64,000 nt of DNA from Cordylochernes scorpioides (lineage: Eukaryota > Arthropoda > Arachnida > Pseudoscorpiones > Chernetidae): assembly GCA_030710605.1 (NCBI GenBank), contig CP092873.1, positions 757,900 to 821,899 on the forward strand, given 5' to 3'. Below, piece after piece: positions 10,930-21,399 of this stretch. The notes under the pieces are model-generated. The model was given only the letters and a program-made list of their open reading frames with translations, made no database searches and was not told where the DNA came from. Each line of letters opens with the position of its first letter. The first letter of the stretch is position 1. The position numbers and the translations under genes are program-made.

Positions 10930-11290
10930 AAATTTAACATAAACATATATATGTATGTTATATAAAAATATTATTTGATTTAAAATTATATATCATAGAT
11001 TCAAATATTTTGTTGAATCGACCGCCAGAGGTTACACTTTGCATTTAAAAACTCGTTGTTGTCCTTTCCCGATGGCCGGCTCAAAACCTTTGTACATTAT
11101 GTAAATAAGCTTTTCATTTTTTTATTCTTACGCCTTAAGCCAGGCAGTACTTTTACCAAATTATGTTCCTTTATATATTCCTCAGCTCAAATAAAGAAAT
11201 CTCTGATCTTCAATATTATTATTATTATTCTTTCAAGATTGTTAACCACGACTGCATTACCATAATCCTCAACATGATCTAAATTCAAGC
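10930..11290 (+). repeat. Interspersed repeat family F, copy 3
   Basis: Shows GAATCGACCGCCAGAGGTTA, the GATGGCCGGCTCAAAACC segment, CTTAAGCCAGGCAGTACTTT and the terminal CCACGACTGCATTACCATAA. The 69-codon ORF inside is not conserved among copies. Confidence 0.75.
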
Positions 11291-12150
11291 AGAAAATCTT
11301 TATTCATTTTTATTTATAACATATGTTATTTTGTATTTGTTGAGGGGAATAAAGCACTTTCTCTCTCTCTTTTATTCATTTATTTATACGTAAATATATA
11401 TTGTCGCGGAGATAAATAAAGCAAGGGCAAGTTTGGGGATAATTAATTTTTTATAAGGAGTATATGGAGCATAAGGAGTATAGGGAGAGAGAGTTTTGTA
11501 CAACTTACCCCCAGTTAAGGTTAATCCTGAATGAACGGCGTTAGCCACCGTCCCGTTTTCCTTATTTATAGATCAGCTTTCCAGAAGCCCCCACACCTGT
11601 GGTCCCCCCCGGGGTCCAGGGATGATTGACAGTTGTCCCATCTGGATGGAGCTACTTGACAATATTTTGAAGATTGAGCAATTCATAATTAAAATATTTT
11701 TGAAAATAGAGAAATCTAAAAATAAATCTTTAATTAAAAAGGCATATATTGGATCGAAAAATCATTTATTTTACCAATATTTCAGTTGGCTGAACGCCAA
11801 CCTTTTATCATAATTAACATTATAATTTAAAAATATGCATATATTGGATTTATAGGTATTTTATTGTTCCAATATTTCAAAGGACAACTCGCCTTTCTTT
11901 AGAGAGGATGTTTGTGTTTTATACTGAAACATATGAGCATGCGTACATTACTCTCCTTCTACAATGCCAATGAAAGAATGTGGGATGCGCCAAAAATAGC
12001 CTTCCTGTGTGGAGAGGACTTTGTGAGGTATCAAAACTGCCTTTCTGTTCAAACACAGCAACATGTGAACGCGTACAGCTAGGTGGATCAGAGTATCAAA
12101 CATAAAGTTATATTGATAAGTATAGATTCAGTAGGTATTGGATGTGTGCT
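11290..12150. other. Intergenic, with Penelope/LINE-tail-like motifs
   Basis: No gene. Two segments, about 11740-11810 and 11840-11910, carry a TTGGAT ... CCAATATTTC ... GAACGCCAA pattern also seen at 3390-3470. Inverted stem sequences around a CGAAA-like motif are typical of retroelement 3' or pLTR regions. The rest is AT-rich. Confidence 0.35.
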
Positions 12151-12470
12151 AGAATCGTTTTAACCAATGTTCGTTAGGTAATCTTTTACTTGGATAAAAA
12201 CCGGGCGAAGCCGGGTACATTCGCTAAATACAGTTATTCACAAATATTCGTTTGTGGAAAGATACTATTCCTTCAATTTCAAATTGATCTTATTCAACTT
12301 ATCGAGTATTTTTTCAAGGGACCGGGAAAAAATTTCAAATAATCGAGAGTATAGACAAGTATAGATTCAGTAGGGACTGGATGTTTTCTAGAATCGTTTT
12401 AACAAATGTTCGTTAGGCAATCTTTTACGCGGGTAAAAACCGGGCGAAGCCGGGTACATTCGATAGTTAT
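12150..12470 (+). mobile_element. Tandem Helitron 3' ends
   Basis: Two successive terminal hairpins, each ACCGGGCGAAGCCGGGT followed by a short tail (CGCTAA near 12232, CGATAG near 12468), about 236 bp apart. Each is preceded by TTCGTTAGG and TCTTTTAC. The same double arrangement recurs at 50225-50565. Confidence 0.6.
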
Positions 12471-12544
12471 CAATAAAGGTCACGCCCCCCATCAAAGTAT
12501 ATGCTAAAAGCTAAGCGTATAAAGCACCTAGGGCTAGGTTTCTT

Positions 12545-13075
12545 AGTTCACATCCCATAGATACTCTATTGGTTCTATTAAATTATAAGATTTATAATAC
12601 AATATAATGCGGCTTATGAATGTAAAACGACATTTGAAAATTATCCCGCATGTGTTTCTTTTGAACGAAAAATCGAAATTTATTTTTAAGGAGAAATTAA
12701 CGATTATTTCTAACCTTAGAGATGAAGTATGAAAGGATGAATTATGAAGAGTAATGATAAATGGAAAAATAAAAGTATCCAGGGATGGGAATCGAACCCA
12801 CAGTGTTCCGATTACCGGGCAGATGCCATGTCCACTAGGCTGCCCTGGGCATGACATCTGCCCGGTAAGCGAAACACTATGGGTTCGATTCCCATCCCTG
12901 GACACATTTATTTTTCCATTTATCATTACTCTTCATAATTCATCCTTTTATACCTCATCTCTTTTGTTAGAAATAATCGCTAACCTTAACGTTAACCGCT
13001 AACCTTAAAAGTAAATTTCGATTTTTTGTTTAGAAGAAAAACATGCGGGATAATTTTCAAATGTCGTTCTATAAG
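12545..13075. mobile_element. tRNA-derived SINE, inverted pair
   Basis: Two SINE copies face each other head to head and share the middle. The minus-strand copy is about 12545-12850, the plus-strand copy about 12835-13075. The tRNA-like head has acceptor strands TCCAGGG/CCCTGGA, an A-box-like TAGTGGACATGG and a B box GGTTCGATTCCC. The body contains CTCTTCATAATTCATCC, AGAAATAATCG and ACATGCGGGATAATTTTCAA. ORFs crossing it are artefacts. A single copy lies at 62343-62561, and a head-deleted pair at 18825-19142. Confidence 0.8.
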
Positions 13076-13079
13076 ACTT

Positions 13080-13640
13080 TGTGATACAACTTGAGATGTA
13101 TATAAAATAAAACAAGAAACCCCGGAATCTGTTCTGTTTATAAACAAAATAATTTGTACCTAATTTTGGTGCCATTAAGAGATTAAAATGAGACCGTGGG
13201 ACAACCCAACATTAACTCCTACACATTGTGGTATATATAATCTCTATTAGACTGTTTTAAAATCCCCGGCATGCAATTAATATGCAGTTAATTACTGGGA
13301 TCCCCTATTTGCATATATAGGTTGGATGCAAATTCAACCATAGTGATGTAATTATACATTGTTGGTAATAGCCTTCGATATACTCTCATATTATCTCATA
13401 TCCTTTTGATGATGGTTAATTATTCGCAATGATTTATTGATATACATTCATAGAAAAAACTTAAGGAAGTTGTACCTTTTAGCATGTATATCGATCAAGA
13501 AGCATGTATATCAAGCCAAGTCCTTTTATTTTATCATTGCACTAAGGGCAGTAGAAATTGATTTTTTTTAATATTGTTACGTAGAGAAAAAAATGGAGCA
13601 TTCCAGAATAGAATGTTTTAGAACGTTTAAGAAAAATGTA
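13080..13640. other. Intergenic with repeat fragments
   Basis: Contains a partial 118-bp repeat (13440-13500, TTAAGGAAGTTGTACCTTTT) and a family B tail (13530-13560, GCACTAAGGGCAGTAGAAAT). No gene is seen. Confidence 0.5.
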
Positions 13641-13676
13641 GAAAAATCGGAGTACAACTGATTGGCCAATCTAAAG

Positions 13677-16600
13677 TGTATTGGTAATAAAAGAAAGATG
13701 TATTAGTAATGAAAGATGTATTGGTAATAAAAGATGTATTAGTAATAAAAGAAAGATGTATTGGTAATAAAAGATGTATTGGTAATAAAAGAAAAATGTA
13801 TTGGTAATAAAAGATGTATTGGTAATAAAAGAAAGATGTATTAGTAATAAAAGAAAGATGTATTAGTAATAAAATATGTATTGGTAATAAAATATGTATT
13901 GGTAATAAAAGATGTATTGGTAATAAAAGAAAAATGTATTGGTAATAAAAGATGTATTGGTAATAAAAGAAAGATGTATTAGTAATAAAAGAAAGATGTA
14001 TTAGTAATAAAATATGTATTGGTAATAAAATATGTATTGGTAATAAAAGATGTATTGGTAATAAAAGAAAAATGTATTGGTAATAAAAGAAAGATGTATT
14101 AGTAATAAAAGAAAGATGTATTAGTAATAAAAGAAAGATGTATTGGTAATAAAAGATGTATTAGTAATAAAAGAAAGATGTATTGGTAATAAAAGATGTA
14201 TTGGTAATAAAAGAAAAATGTATTGGTAATAAAAGAAAGATGTATTAGTAATAAAAGAAAGATGTATTAGTAATAAAATATGTATTGGTAATAAAATATG
14301 TATTGGTAATAAAAGATGTATTGGTAATAAAAGAAAAATGTATTGGTAATAAAAGATGTATTGGTAATAAAAGAAAGATGTATTAGTAATAAAAGAAAGA
14401 TGTATTAGTAATAAAATATGTATTGGTAATAAAATATGTATTGGTAATAAAAGATGTATTGGTAATAAAAGAAAAATGTATTGGTAATAAAAGAAAGATG
14501 TATTAGTAATAAAAGAAAGATGTATTAGTAATAAAAGAAAGATGTATTGGTAATAAAAGAAAATTGTATTAGTAATAAAATATGTATTGGTAATAAAAGA
14601 AAGATGTATTGGTAATAAAATATGTATTGGTAATAAAAGAAAGATGTATTAGTAATAAAATATGTATTGGTAATAAAAGATGTATTGGTAATAAAATAAA
14701 GATGTATTGGTAATAAAAGAAAGATGTGTTAGTAATAAAAGAAAGATGTATTAGTAATAAAAGAAAGATGTATTGGTAATAAAAGAAAGATTTATTAGTA
14801 ATAAAAGAAAGAAGTATTGGTAATAAAAGAAAGATGTATTAGTAATAAAAGAAAGATGTATTAGTAATAAAATATGTATTGGGAATAAAAGATGTATTGG
14901 TAAAAAAAGAAAGATGTATTAGTAATAAAATATGTATTGGTAATAAAAGATGTATTGGTAATAAAATAAAGATGTATTGGTAATAAAAGAAAGATGTATT
15001 TGTAATAAAAGAAAGATGTATTGGTAATAAAAGAAAGATGTATTGGTAATAAAAGAAAGATTTATTAGTAATAAAAGAAAGAAGTATTGGTAATAAAAAA
15101 AGATGTATTAGTAATAAAAGAAAGATGTATTAGTAATAAAATATGTATTGGGAATAAAAGATGTATTGGTAATAAAAGAAAGATGTGTTGGTAATAAAAG
15201 ATGTATTAGTAATAAAAGAAAGATGTATTGGTAATAAAGATGTATTGGTAATAAAAGAAATATGTATTGGTAATAAAAGAAAGATGTATTGGTAATAAAA
15301 GAAAGTGGGTTGGTAATAAAAGATGTATTAGTAATAAAAGAAAGATGTATTGGTAATAAAAGAAAGATTTATTAGTAATAAAAGAAAAAAGTATTGGTAG
15401 TAAAAGAAAGATGTATTGGTAATAAAAGAAAGATGTATTAGTAATAAAATATGTATTGGGAATAAAAGATGTATTGGTAATAAAAGAAAGATGTGTTGGT
15501 AATAAAAGATGTATTAGTAATAAAAGAAAGATGTATTGGTAATAAAAGAAAGATGTATTGGTAATAAAAGAAAGATGTATTAGTAATAAAATATGTATTG
15601 GGAATAAATGATGTATTGGTAATAAAAGAAAATTGTATTAGTAATAAAATATGTATTGGTAATAAAAGAAAGATGTATTGGTAATAAAAGAAAGAAGTAT
15701 TGGTAATAAAAGATGTATTGTTAATAAAAGAAAGATGTATTAGTAATAAAATATGTTTTGGTAATAAAAGAAAGATGTATTGGTAATAAAAGAAAGATGT
15801 ATTGGTAATAAAAGAAAGATGTGTTGGTAATAAAAGATGTATTGGTAATAAAAGATGTATTGGTAATAAAAGAAAGATGTATTGGTAATAAAAGAAAGAT
15901 GTATTGGTAGTAAAAGAAAGATGTATTGGTAATAAAAGAAAGATGTATTGGTAATAAAATATGTATTGGTAATAAAAGAAAGATGTATTAGTAATAAAAT
16001 ATGTATTGGTAATAAAAGATGTATTGGTAATAAAAGAAATATGTGTTGGTAATAAAAGATGTATTGGTAATAAAAGATGTATTGGTAATAAAAGATGTAT
16101 TGGTAATAAAAGAAAGATGTATTGGTAATAAAATATGTATTGGTAATAAAAGAAAGATGTATTAGTAATGAAAGATGTATTGGTAATAAAAGATGTATTA
16201 GTAATAAAAGAAAGATGTATTGGTAATAAAAGATGTATTGGTAATAAAAGAAAAATGTATTGGTAATAAAAGATGTATTGGTAATAAAAGAAAGATTTAT
16301 TAGTAATAAAAGAAAGACGTATTGGTAATAAAAGAAAGATGTATTAGTAATAAAAGAAAGATGTATTAGTAATAAAATATGTATTGGGAATAAAAGATGT
16401 ATTGGTAATAAAAGAAAGATGTGTTGGTAATAAAAGATGTATTAGTAATAAAAGAAAGATGTATTGGTAATAAAAGAAAGATGTATTGGTAATAAAAGAA
16501 AGATGTATTAGTAATAAAAGAAAGATGTATTGGTAATAAAAGAAAGATGTATTGGTAATAAAATATGTATTGGTAATAAAAGAAAGATGTATTAGTAATA

Positions 16601-16785
16601 AAATATGTATTGGTAATAAAAGATGTATTGGTAATAAAAGAAAGATGTGTTGGTAATAAAAGATGTATTGGTAATAAAAGATGTATTGGTAATAAAAGAA
16701 AGATGTATTAGTAATAAAAGAAAGATGTATTGGTAATAAAAGAAAGATGTATTGGTAATAAAAGATGTATTGGTAATAAAAGAAT
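13677..16785 (+). repeat. 3.1-kb minisatellite, C-depleted strand
   Basis: Tandem 18-bp and 22-bp variants of GATGTATTRGTAATAAAA, with or without an added GAAA. In the first kilobase the variants recur in a fixed order of about 135-145 bp (AAAAATGT landmarks near 13793, 13928, 14068, 14213, 14333, 14471), i.e. a higher-order repeat. On the + strand I found only one C (near 16317) across about 3.1 kb. No coding function. Confidence 0.95.
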
Positions 16786-16789
16786 ATAC

Positions 16790-17315
16790 CTATCCTTGAA
16801 ACTTGTTTTTGATTCTGACTGTGATCAAAGGATTATAACCATACAATTAAATTTTAAACATTTTTTGAAAGTTTTGTGTATATCATTCTACCATGTTATC
16901 CTACTGTGGAGGTAGTTGAAGATAATCTGAGGTAGAGTCTACAATTCCCTCTATCAACAACTATACCGCTGGGAATCTGAGCCATTCATCCGCCATTTTG
17001 TTGGCGATGTTTTTGTCTGCGGGGAAATGGATGTTTCCACCATACGATCACAAAAAAGCTTAATGATGGGCCAAAGTGGGAAATCAGGGTTCCACACACT
17101 TTTTTACTGTCGACCTCTTACGTAACCTTTAGTTACCTCTTTTCATCCCAGAATATATATACGCTTCTTCTGCTTCCTGTGTTGCTTCGGTGTGAGATTT
17201 ATTTCCTATCAAATTTTGTGATGTATATTGCTCTGTTATAGTGATTAGAAATATTTTTATAGAAAGAGCATATATACTGGCTGTCAACTAAACTTCACAT
17301 AAATATTTATTAAAA
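16790..17315. other. Intergenic, possible TATA box
   Basis: Follows the minisatellite. A TATA-like GAATATATATACGC lies near 17152, followed by a pyrimidine-rich CTTCTTCTGCTTCCTG. It could be part of a solo LTR. No gene is supported, and the 61-codon ORF at 16730-16915 begins in the array. Confidence 0.3.
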
Positions 17316-17317
17316 AT

Positions 17318-17481
17318 AAAAAAGGCATATCCTGACCAAGAACACATGTTCTTTTCAGAAGGCAGAGCGCCATCTGGTTGAACAGAAATCAACTAAACAT
17401 TGATTTAACCTGTTCCCTGATATTTAGCCAACCCAATTTCTTGATAAATCAAGAAAAGCCATCCACGAACGCGTTTCGCGC
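17318..17481 (-). mobile_element. Hammerhead family A element, truncated
   Basis: Shows GGCATATCCTGACC, GCGCCATCT, the TTTCTTGATAAATCAAGAAA hairpin and the 3' half of the ribozyme (AACGCGTTTCGCGC on the + strand). It breaks inside stem II at about 17481, where family B sequence starts. Confidence 0.65.
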
Positions 17482-17482
17482 T

Positions 17483-17745
17483 TCAAAATTCGAAACTATT
17501 ATAGACGCGTATGATTCTTTTTAAAAATAAACAATTTCTACTGTTCTTACTGCAATAAAAAATTAATGGGAGGGCCCCTGGCTCATCAGTGTTGAACCCT
17601 CTCATATCTACCATAACGCTGTTATATTGCATTTTTCGATCTTTCTTTTATAGTGATACTGATGCTAGACTCTTGGTATACTAGAATAACTATTTTTAAA
17701 AATAATCATACGCGTCTATAATAGTTTCGAATTTTATATAATATA
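17483..17745. repeat. Family B repeat, inverted ends
   Basis: ATTCGAAACTATTATAGACG at about 17487 is repeated inverted near 17720. Between them are TTTCTACTGTTCTTACTGCA, GGGAGGGCCCCTGGCTCATC and a degenerate family B core. Confidence 0.55.
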
Positions 17746-18249
17746 TAGACTTTTTTAATTAAAGATATATTTATAGATTGGTATATTTTCAGAACAAACT
17801 TACCTGTCTCATTTAGATAAGATGTATACCTGTGGTATCTGTATCAATGAAGGTAAAGAGGGAACAATTTCTCTTCCTATCCTCTGCATCCACAATAATG
17901 GCGTTACAATCCCCTAACGACACAGCTACGAGCTAACGAAGCATCGACAAAGCTCCAAATTATATCAGTATTGAATAACTCTATCCGGCATAGTAACTGG
18001 CAACAATTGCCTTGATCATTATTTCTCAGCAAGAAACCTCCACACACATGTATATGAAAAAATAATTAAAAAATAAAAATATCAGGTGTTGATATTAAAA
18101 ATTAAAAAAAGGCATATCCTGACCAGGAGCACATGTGCTTTACAGAAGGCAGAGCGCCATCTAGTGGAACAGAAATCAACTAAACATTGATTTAGCCTGT
18201 TCACTGATATTTAACCAACCCAATTTCTTGATAAATCAAGAAAATCCAT

Positions 18250-18289
18250 CCAAGAACGCGCTTCGTGCTGTTGGCGCTCGTTAGCGTGG
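18250..18289 (-). ncRNA. Hammerhead ribozyme (family A), degenerate
   Basis: Stem II (GCGC-CAACA-GCAC) and the flanks are recognisable. The core reads CTAACGA instead of CTGANGA, and GAAG instead of GAAA. Probably inactive. Confidence 0.5.
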
Positions 18290-18493
18290 CTGAACCACTG
18301 CGATCAAAAATATTTTTGGTCCCAGAGGCTTATTGAGAAACCAATAAATATATATAGAGATTGGTGACAATTCTACAGGTTCCTTCTTGGTCTTTAGCTG
18401 GAAAACCATCACATCGACCTGTCCATTCTGTGGGAAATAATTCTCATGGTTCATCTTATATAGCGGAGTCTTTCTTCCAAAGAAAGCCATCAT
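18281..18493 (-). CDS. Repeat-encoded ORF, paralogue of the ORF at 45487-45714
   Basis: A 70-codon ORF from ATG at 18493. Its first half resembles the ORF at 45487-45714: both read RKTP-x-Y/P-x-M, then a conserved PQNGQVDVM block, then QLKTK-x-x-x-V. Outside that block the nucleotide match is weaker. The function is unknown. It may be an exon of a retroelement or a captured host exon carried between the inverted arms. Confidence 0.3.
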   Translation of the reverse strand: MMAFFGRKTPLYKMNHENYFPQNGQVDVMVFQLKTKKEPVELSPISIYIYWFLNKPLGPKIFLIAVVQPR

Positions 18494-18824
18494 TGAAGAA
18501 ATTATAAATAACGCTGACCAGGGCCAACAACCTGAAAATCAATCGTGGTTGGCGTTTCTTGATTTATCAAGAAAATGGGTTGGCCAAATATCATGGAACA
18601 GGCTACATCAACGTTTAGTTGATATCTGTTCCATTAGATGGCGCTCTTCCATATAAAATGTTAATGTGAATATGATAAGGATATGCATTTTTGATTTATA
18701 TATATATCCGGGTTACCTCAAAGAAAGAGAGAGAGAGGTGTGTCATCCTGAATTTTATCTTTCCTAATTTTCCACGTGGTAATATGGCAATTAAATTTAT
18801 AAATATACAATAATTCATAATATA

Positions 18825-19142
18825 ATGCGGCTTATGATTGTAAAACGACATTTGACAATCAACCCGCATGTGTTTCTTTTGAACTAAAAATCGAAATTTA
18901 TCTCAACGAGAAATAACGATTATTTCTAACCTTAGGGATGAAGGATGAAAGGATGAATTGTGAAGTGTAATGATAAACGGGAATTCTCATCCCTGGACAC
19001 TTTTTTTCCGTTTATCATTACTCTTCACAATTCATCCTTTCATACTACATCCCTAAGATTAGAAATAATCGTTATTTCTCCTTAAAATAAATTTCGATTT
19101 TTCGTTCAAAAGAAATACATGCGGGATAATTTTCAAATGTCG
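18825..19142. mobile_element. SINE body, inverted pair, heads deleted
   Basis: 18825-18985 is SINE body in minus orientation and 18990-19142 the same body in plus orientation. Shared segments include AAATAATCG and ACATGCGGGATAATTTTCAA. Only TTCTCATCCCTGGACAC of the tRNA-like head remains at the junction. Confidence 0.7.
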
Positions 19143-19476
19143 TTATACAATGATTGGTTATATGAAATATGATGTTTATAGGATTATTGATTATTGTAGG
19201 TGATCGTGTATTGATAATATTGTTTTGGCAGAGTATGCAAATAGGGTAGAAGGAAATGGTTGACAAGATTCTAACATCATCCTGGGATTTATCTCCAGGC
19301 ATGTAGATCCATATTCCGCTAATCCTTTCCGAATCCAACCCTTCGATCATTTCTAAATCAGTTTGGGGACACTCAAGGACAGACCTGGCGTCAATTAGTC
19401 TCCCCATAATTAACAGACGAGCATTAAGGTCAATTTGCGGACGGCCATCGTCTGCGACCACCATCAATGGCGCCAT
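19072..19476 (-). CDS. Candidate coding exon, unidentified
   Basis: An ATG ORF of 134 codons. About the first 85-90 residues look like real protein (MAPLMVVADDGRPQIDLNAR, then LLIMGRLIDARSVLECPQTD and GIWIYMPGDKSQDDVR), while the rest runs into the AT-rich SINE. The start context is AAGATGGCG. No family is recognised. It could be a host first exon (a splice donor would fall before about 19230), a retroelement fragment, or chance. Confidence 0.35.
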   Translation of the reverse strand: MAPLMVVADDGRPQIDLNARLLIMGRLIDARSVLECPQTDLEMIEGLDSERISGIWIYMPGDKSQDDVRILSTISFYPICILCQNNIINTRSPTIINNPINIIFHITNHCITTFENYPACISFERKIEIYFKEK

Positions 19477-19489
19477 CTTGCCTTAAATT

Positions 19490-20310
19490 CCATTTTTCTT
19501 TTGGTTAGATTTATATCCTTTTTTTTACTTTCTTTATTTCCTTTCTACTAAAATTTGTATCGATAATTAATATTCGAAAATCATTTATTTTTAAATTTAT
19601 TATCTCAATTATTTTCTCTAATTATAGCGTTAATTAATTATATTTTTATTGTATCTATAAAGAAAAGTGACAAACGGAAAACAATGCGATTACAAAGCTA
19701 ACAATGATTCTCTTTGTATAAGACTAAAAATAAAGTAGTCAAACAAGACACAAAATACGGATTTTTAAAGCTAAACAAATAATTGTTTTTTATCCCCAAC
19801 ATCGATTTTATAATTAACTTTTGATAAATTGCATTAAAACAATGGAGTAAACTACTCAAAGAAAGAATAGTTTATATTAAACTTTGAAAAATGAGAATTA
19901 ATTAAAAATTAAAAACTATTTAAGCTATATATATTGTAACCATATAGATTAATATATTGTAGCGTAGTTTATGTTAATTATATAATTTTAAGTGTTTTAG
20001 AATTGTCAATTGTCATTATAATTTTAAGTGGTTTAGAATTGTCATTGTTGCTATATAATATTCAGACATTTTCAATTTCAGGGTATACCGTTCGGCATTA
20101 GTAAAGTTCCTTTATACTTATCCCTCCTTACGACTATTTTTAAACGCGACAAGATTGATTAGAAATATTTCCAAGTTTTAAATATTATATTATTTTTTAA
20201 GAGAGAGAAAAGAGATTTGTTTTCGTGAATTGATAAAATAATTTATTTTTCATTATAAAAATAGAGGTCTAAATTATTTATAGATTGTATTCTACGTTTT
20301 TAAAACAGCC
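19490..20310. other. AT-rich, no gene seen
   Basis: Very AT-rich, with two near-identical ATAATTTTAAGTG..TTTAGAATTGTCA segments near 19980 and 20018. No RNA gene or transposon terminus is recognised. Confidence 0.5.
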
Positions 20311-20440
20311 TGAGACAATAATAGAACGGTATGGAGATTAAACTGGCAACACCGCTGGGAGGGTTCCCTACTGATGAGCAACGCCTTCCCATTAATTTTT
20401 ATCACACACAATGCAAAAGGGCAGTAGAAAATTGTTTTAT
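20310..20440 (+). repeat. Family B repeat
   Basis: Shows CACCGCTGGGAGGGTTC, CTACTGATGAGCAACGCC and AAGGGCAGTAGAAAATTG. The GAAA core part is mutated (GGCAACACC for GGCGAAACC). Confidence 0.65.
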
Positions 20441-20564
20441 TTAAAAAGATATCTACGCACTATAACAAATGTCGCGCTAAGGCATCAAGTCCCTTGGCGA
20501 GCTAATATACATGGATTGTAACAAGGCTCTTGGTCTTGTTTCTTTGGCTTATTTGATATCTGAA

Positions 20565-20800
20565 GTTTATTCCAAAAAACCTGGGCTCAGCTGACCCGGC
20601 TGATAGTACCCTGTAAGGGATCATAATCCAGGGATACAGGATGAGCAGCGTCTGTACCCCATGTTAGGATCGGCTGCACATGGCGTCTGTTCCTCATGTC
20701 AGAAGCGACCATTTCTTTTAGAGCTAAGTCAGTGGCCTTCCACTGAGTAGTGCTCCCAGTCTTAATGACAAAGACAGACGCATTCTACTTCACCCAGTGT
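20565..20800 (-). repeat. Interspersed repeat family E, copy 2
   Basis: Reverse complement of the family at 2415: GATAGTACCCTGTAAGG, GGCTGCACATGGCG and GAGTAGTGCTCCCAGTCTTA. It ends in AAGAAAGAAGAAGAAGATG. Confidence 0.75.
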
Positions 20801-20879
20801 GGAGATAAGAAAGAAGAAGAAGATGATTACAACAAGATCAAGACTATCTACGCCTTGAAGGAAGATATTTAAAGTTGTT

Positions 20880-21359
20880 TCAACGATATTCTGTCACATT
20901 CATACAAATATATTGATGAGGCTGAAGAGGGGATGTAAAGCTCATTTTATTGAGAGGCTGCAGTACATTGTCCTGGTGGGCTATGGTCACCATGGCCCGT
21001 TCCAGGGCTGGGTTTGTGGTCCGGTCCCGGAGGGTTGTTGGGGTCCGATTCTCGTCGGTGTAGCCGTTGGAAGGGTTATATCTGTGACAGGACATCTTTC
21101 GTTCGCCGGGCAAGGAAAAAAAGAAAAAAAAGTAATAAATAGCACGAAGGTCAAACGATAACTGGCACGTTGTTTTATTAAAGCATTCCGCGAAAACGGT
21201 GGTCCGTGGTCAAATACAACTTGTACCTGTTATCTCTGTGGTGCCGTTTCTCTGATAAATAAATAAATAAATAATAAAAATAAATAAAAAAACGAATTTT
21301 AAATTAATTTTGCAACGTCACGTGTATTTCCGGTCGGTTGCTTGTTGACACACAACACC
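20880..21359 (-). repeat. Probable 3' LTR region of the decayed Gypsy element
   Basis: On the minus strand a purine tract (AAGATAAGAGGGGGGG, 21363-21378) is followed by TGGTGTTGTGTGTCAAC. This fits a polypurine tract and LTR start. A polyadenylation-like AATAAAACAACG lies within. The far boundary is unclear because no partner LTR is present. The GC-rich block 20920-21090 is of unknown origin. Confidence 0.45.
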
Positions 21360-21399
21360 ACCCCCCCTCTTATCTTAGACTCGGTCCCTCGAGTCGCCG

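Larger units (their letters stand above)
18105..18712. mobile_element. Hammerhead family A inverted dimer with internal segment
   Basis: The left arm (18105-18296) and right arm (18498-18712) are inverted copies. Both have the ATATCCTGACC-type terminus, GCGCCATCT/AGATGGCGC, the TTTCTTGATTTATCAAGAAA-type hairpin and a decayed ribozyme (18250-18289 minus, 18511-18548 plus). The ~200-bp centre is unrelated to the arms and matches part of 45490-45720. Confidence 0.65.

Noticed and set aside
12543..13002. Overlapping ORFs of 127 and 82 codons
   Set aside because: Both translate the tRNA-like head and body of the inverted SINE pair; the similar peptides reflect the palindrome, not a gene.
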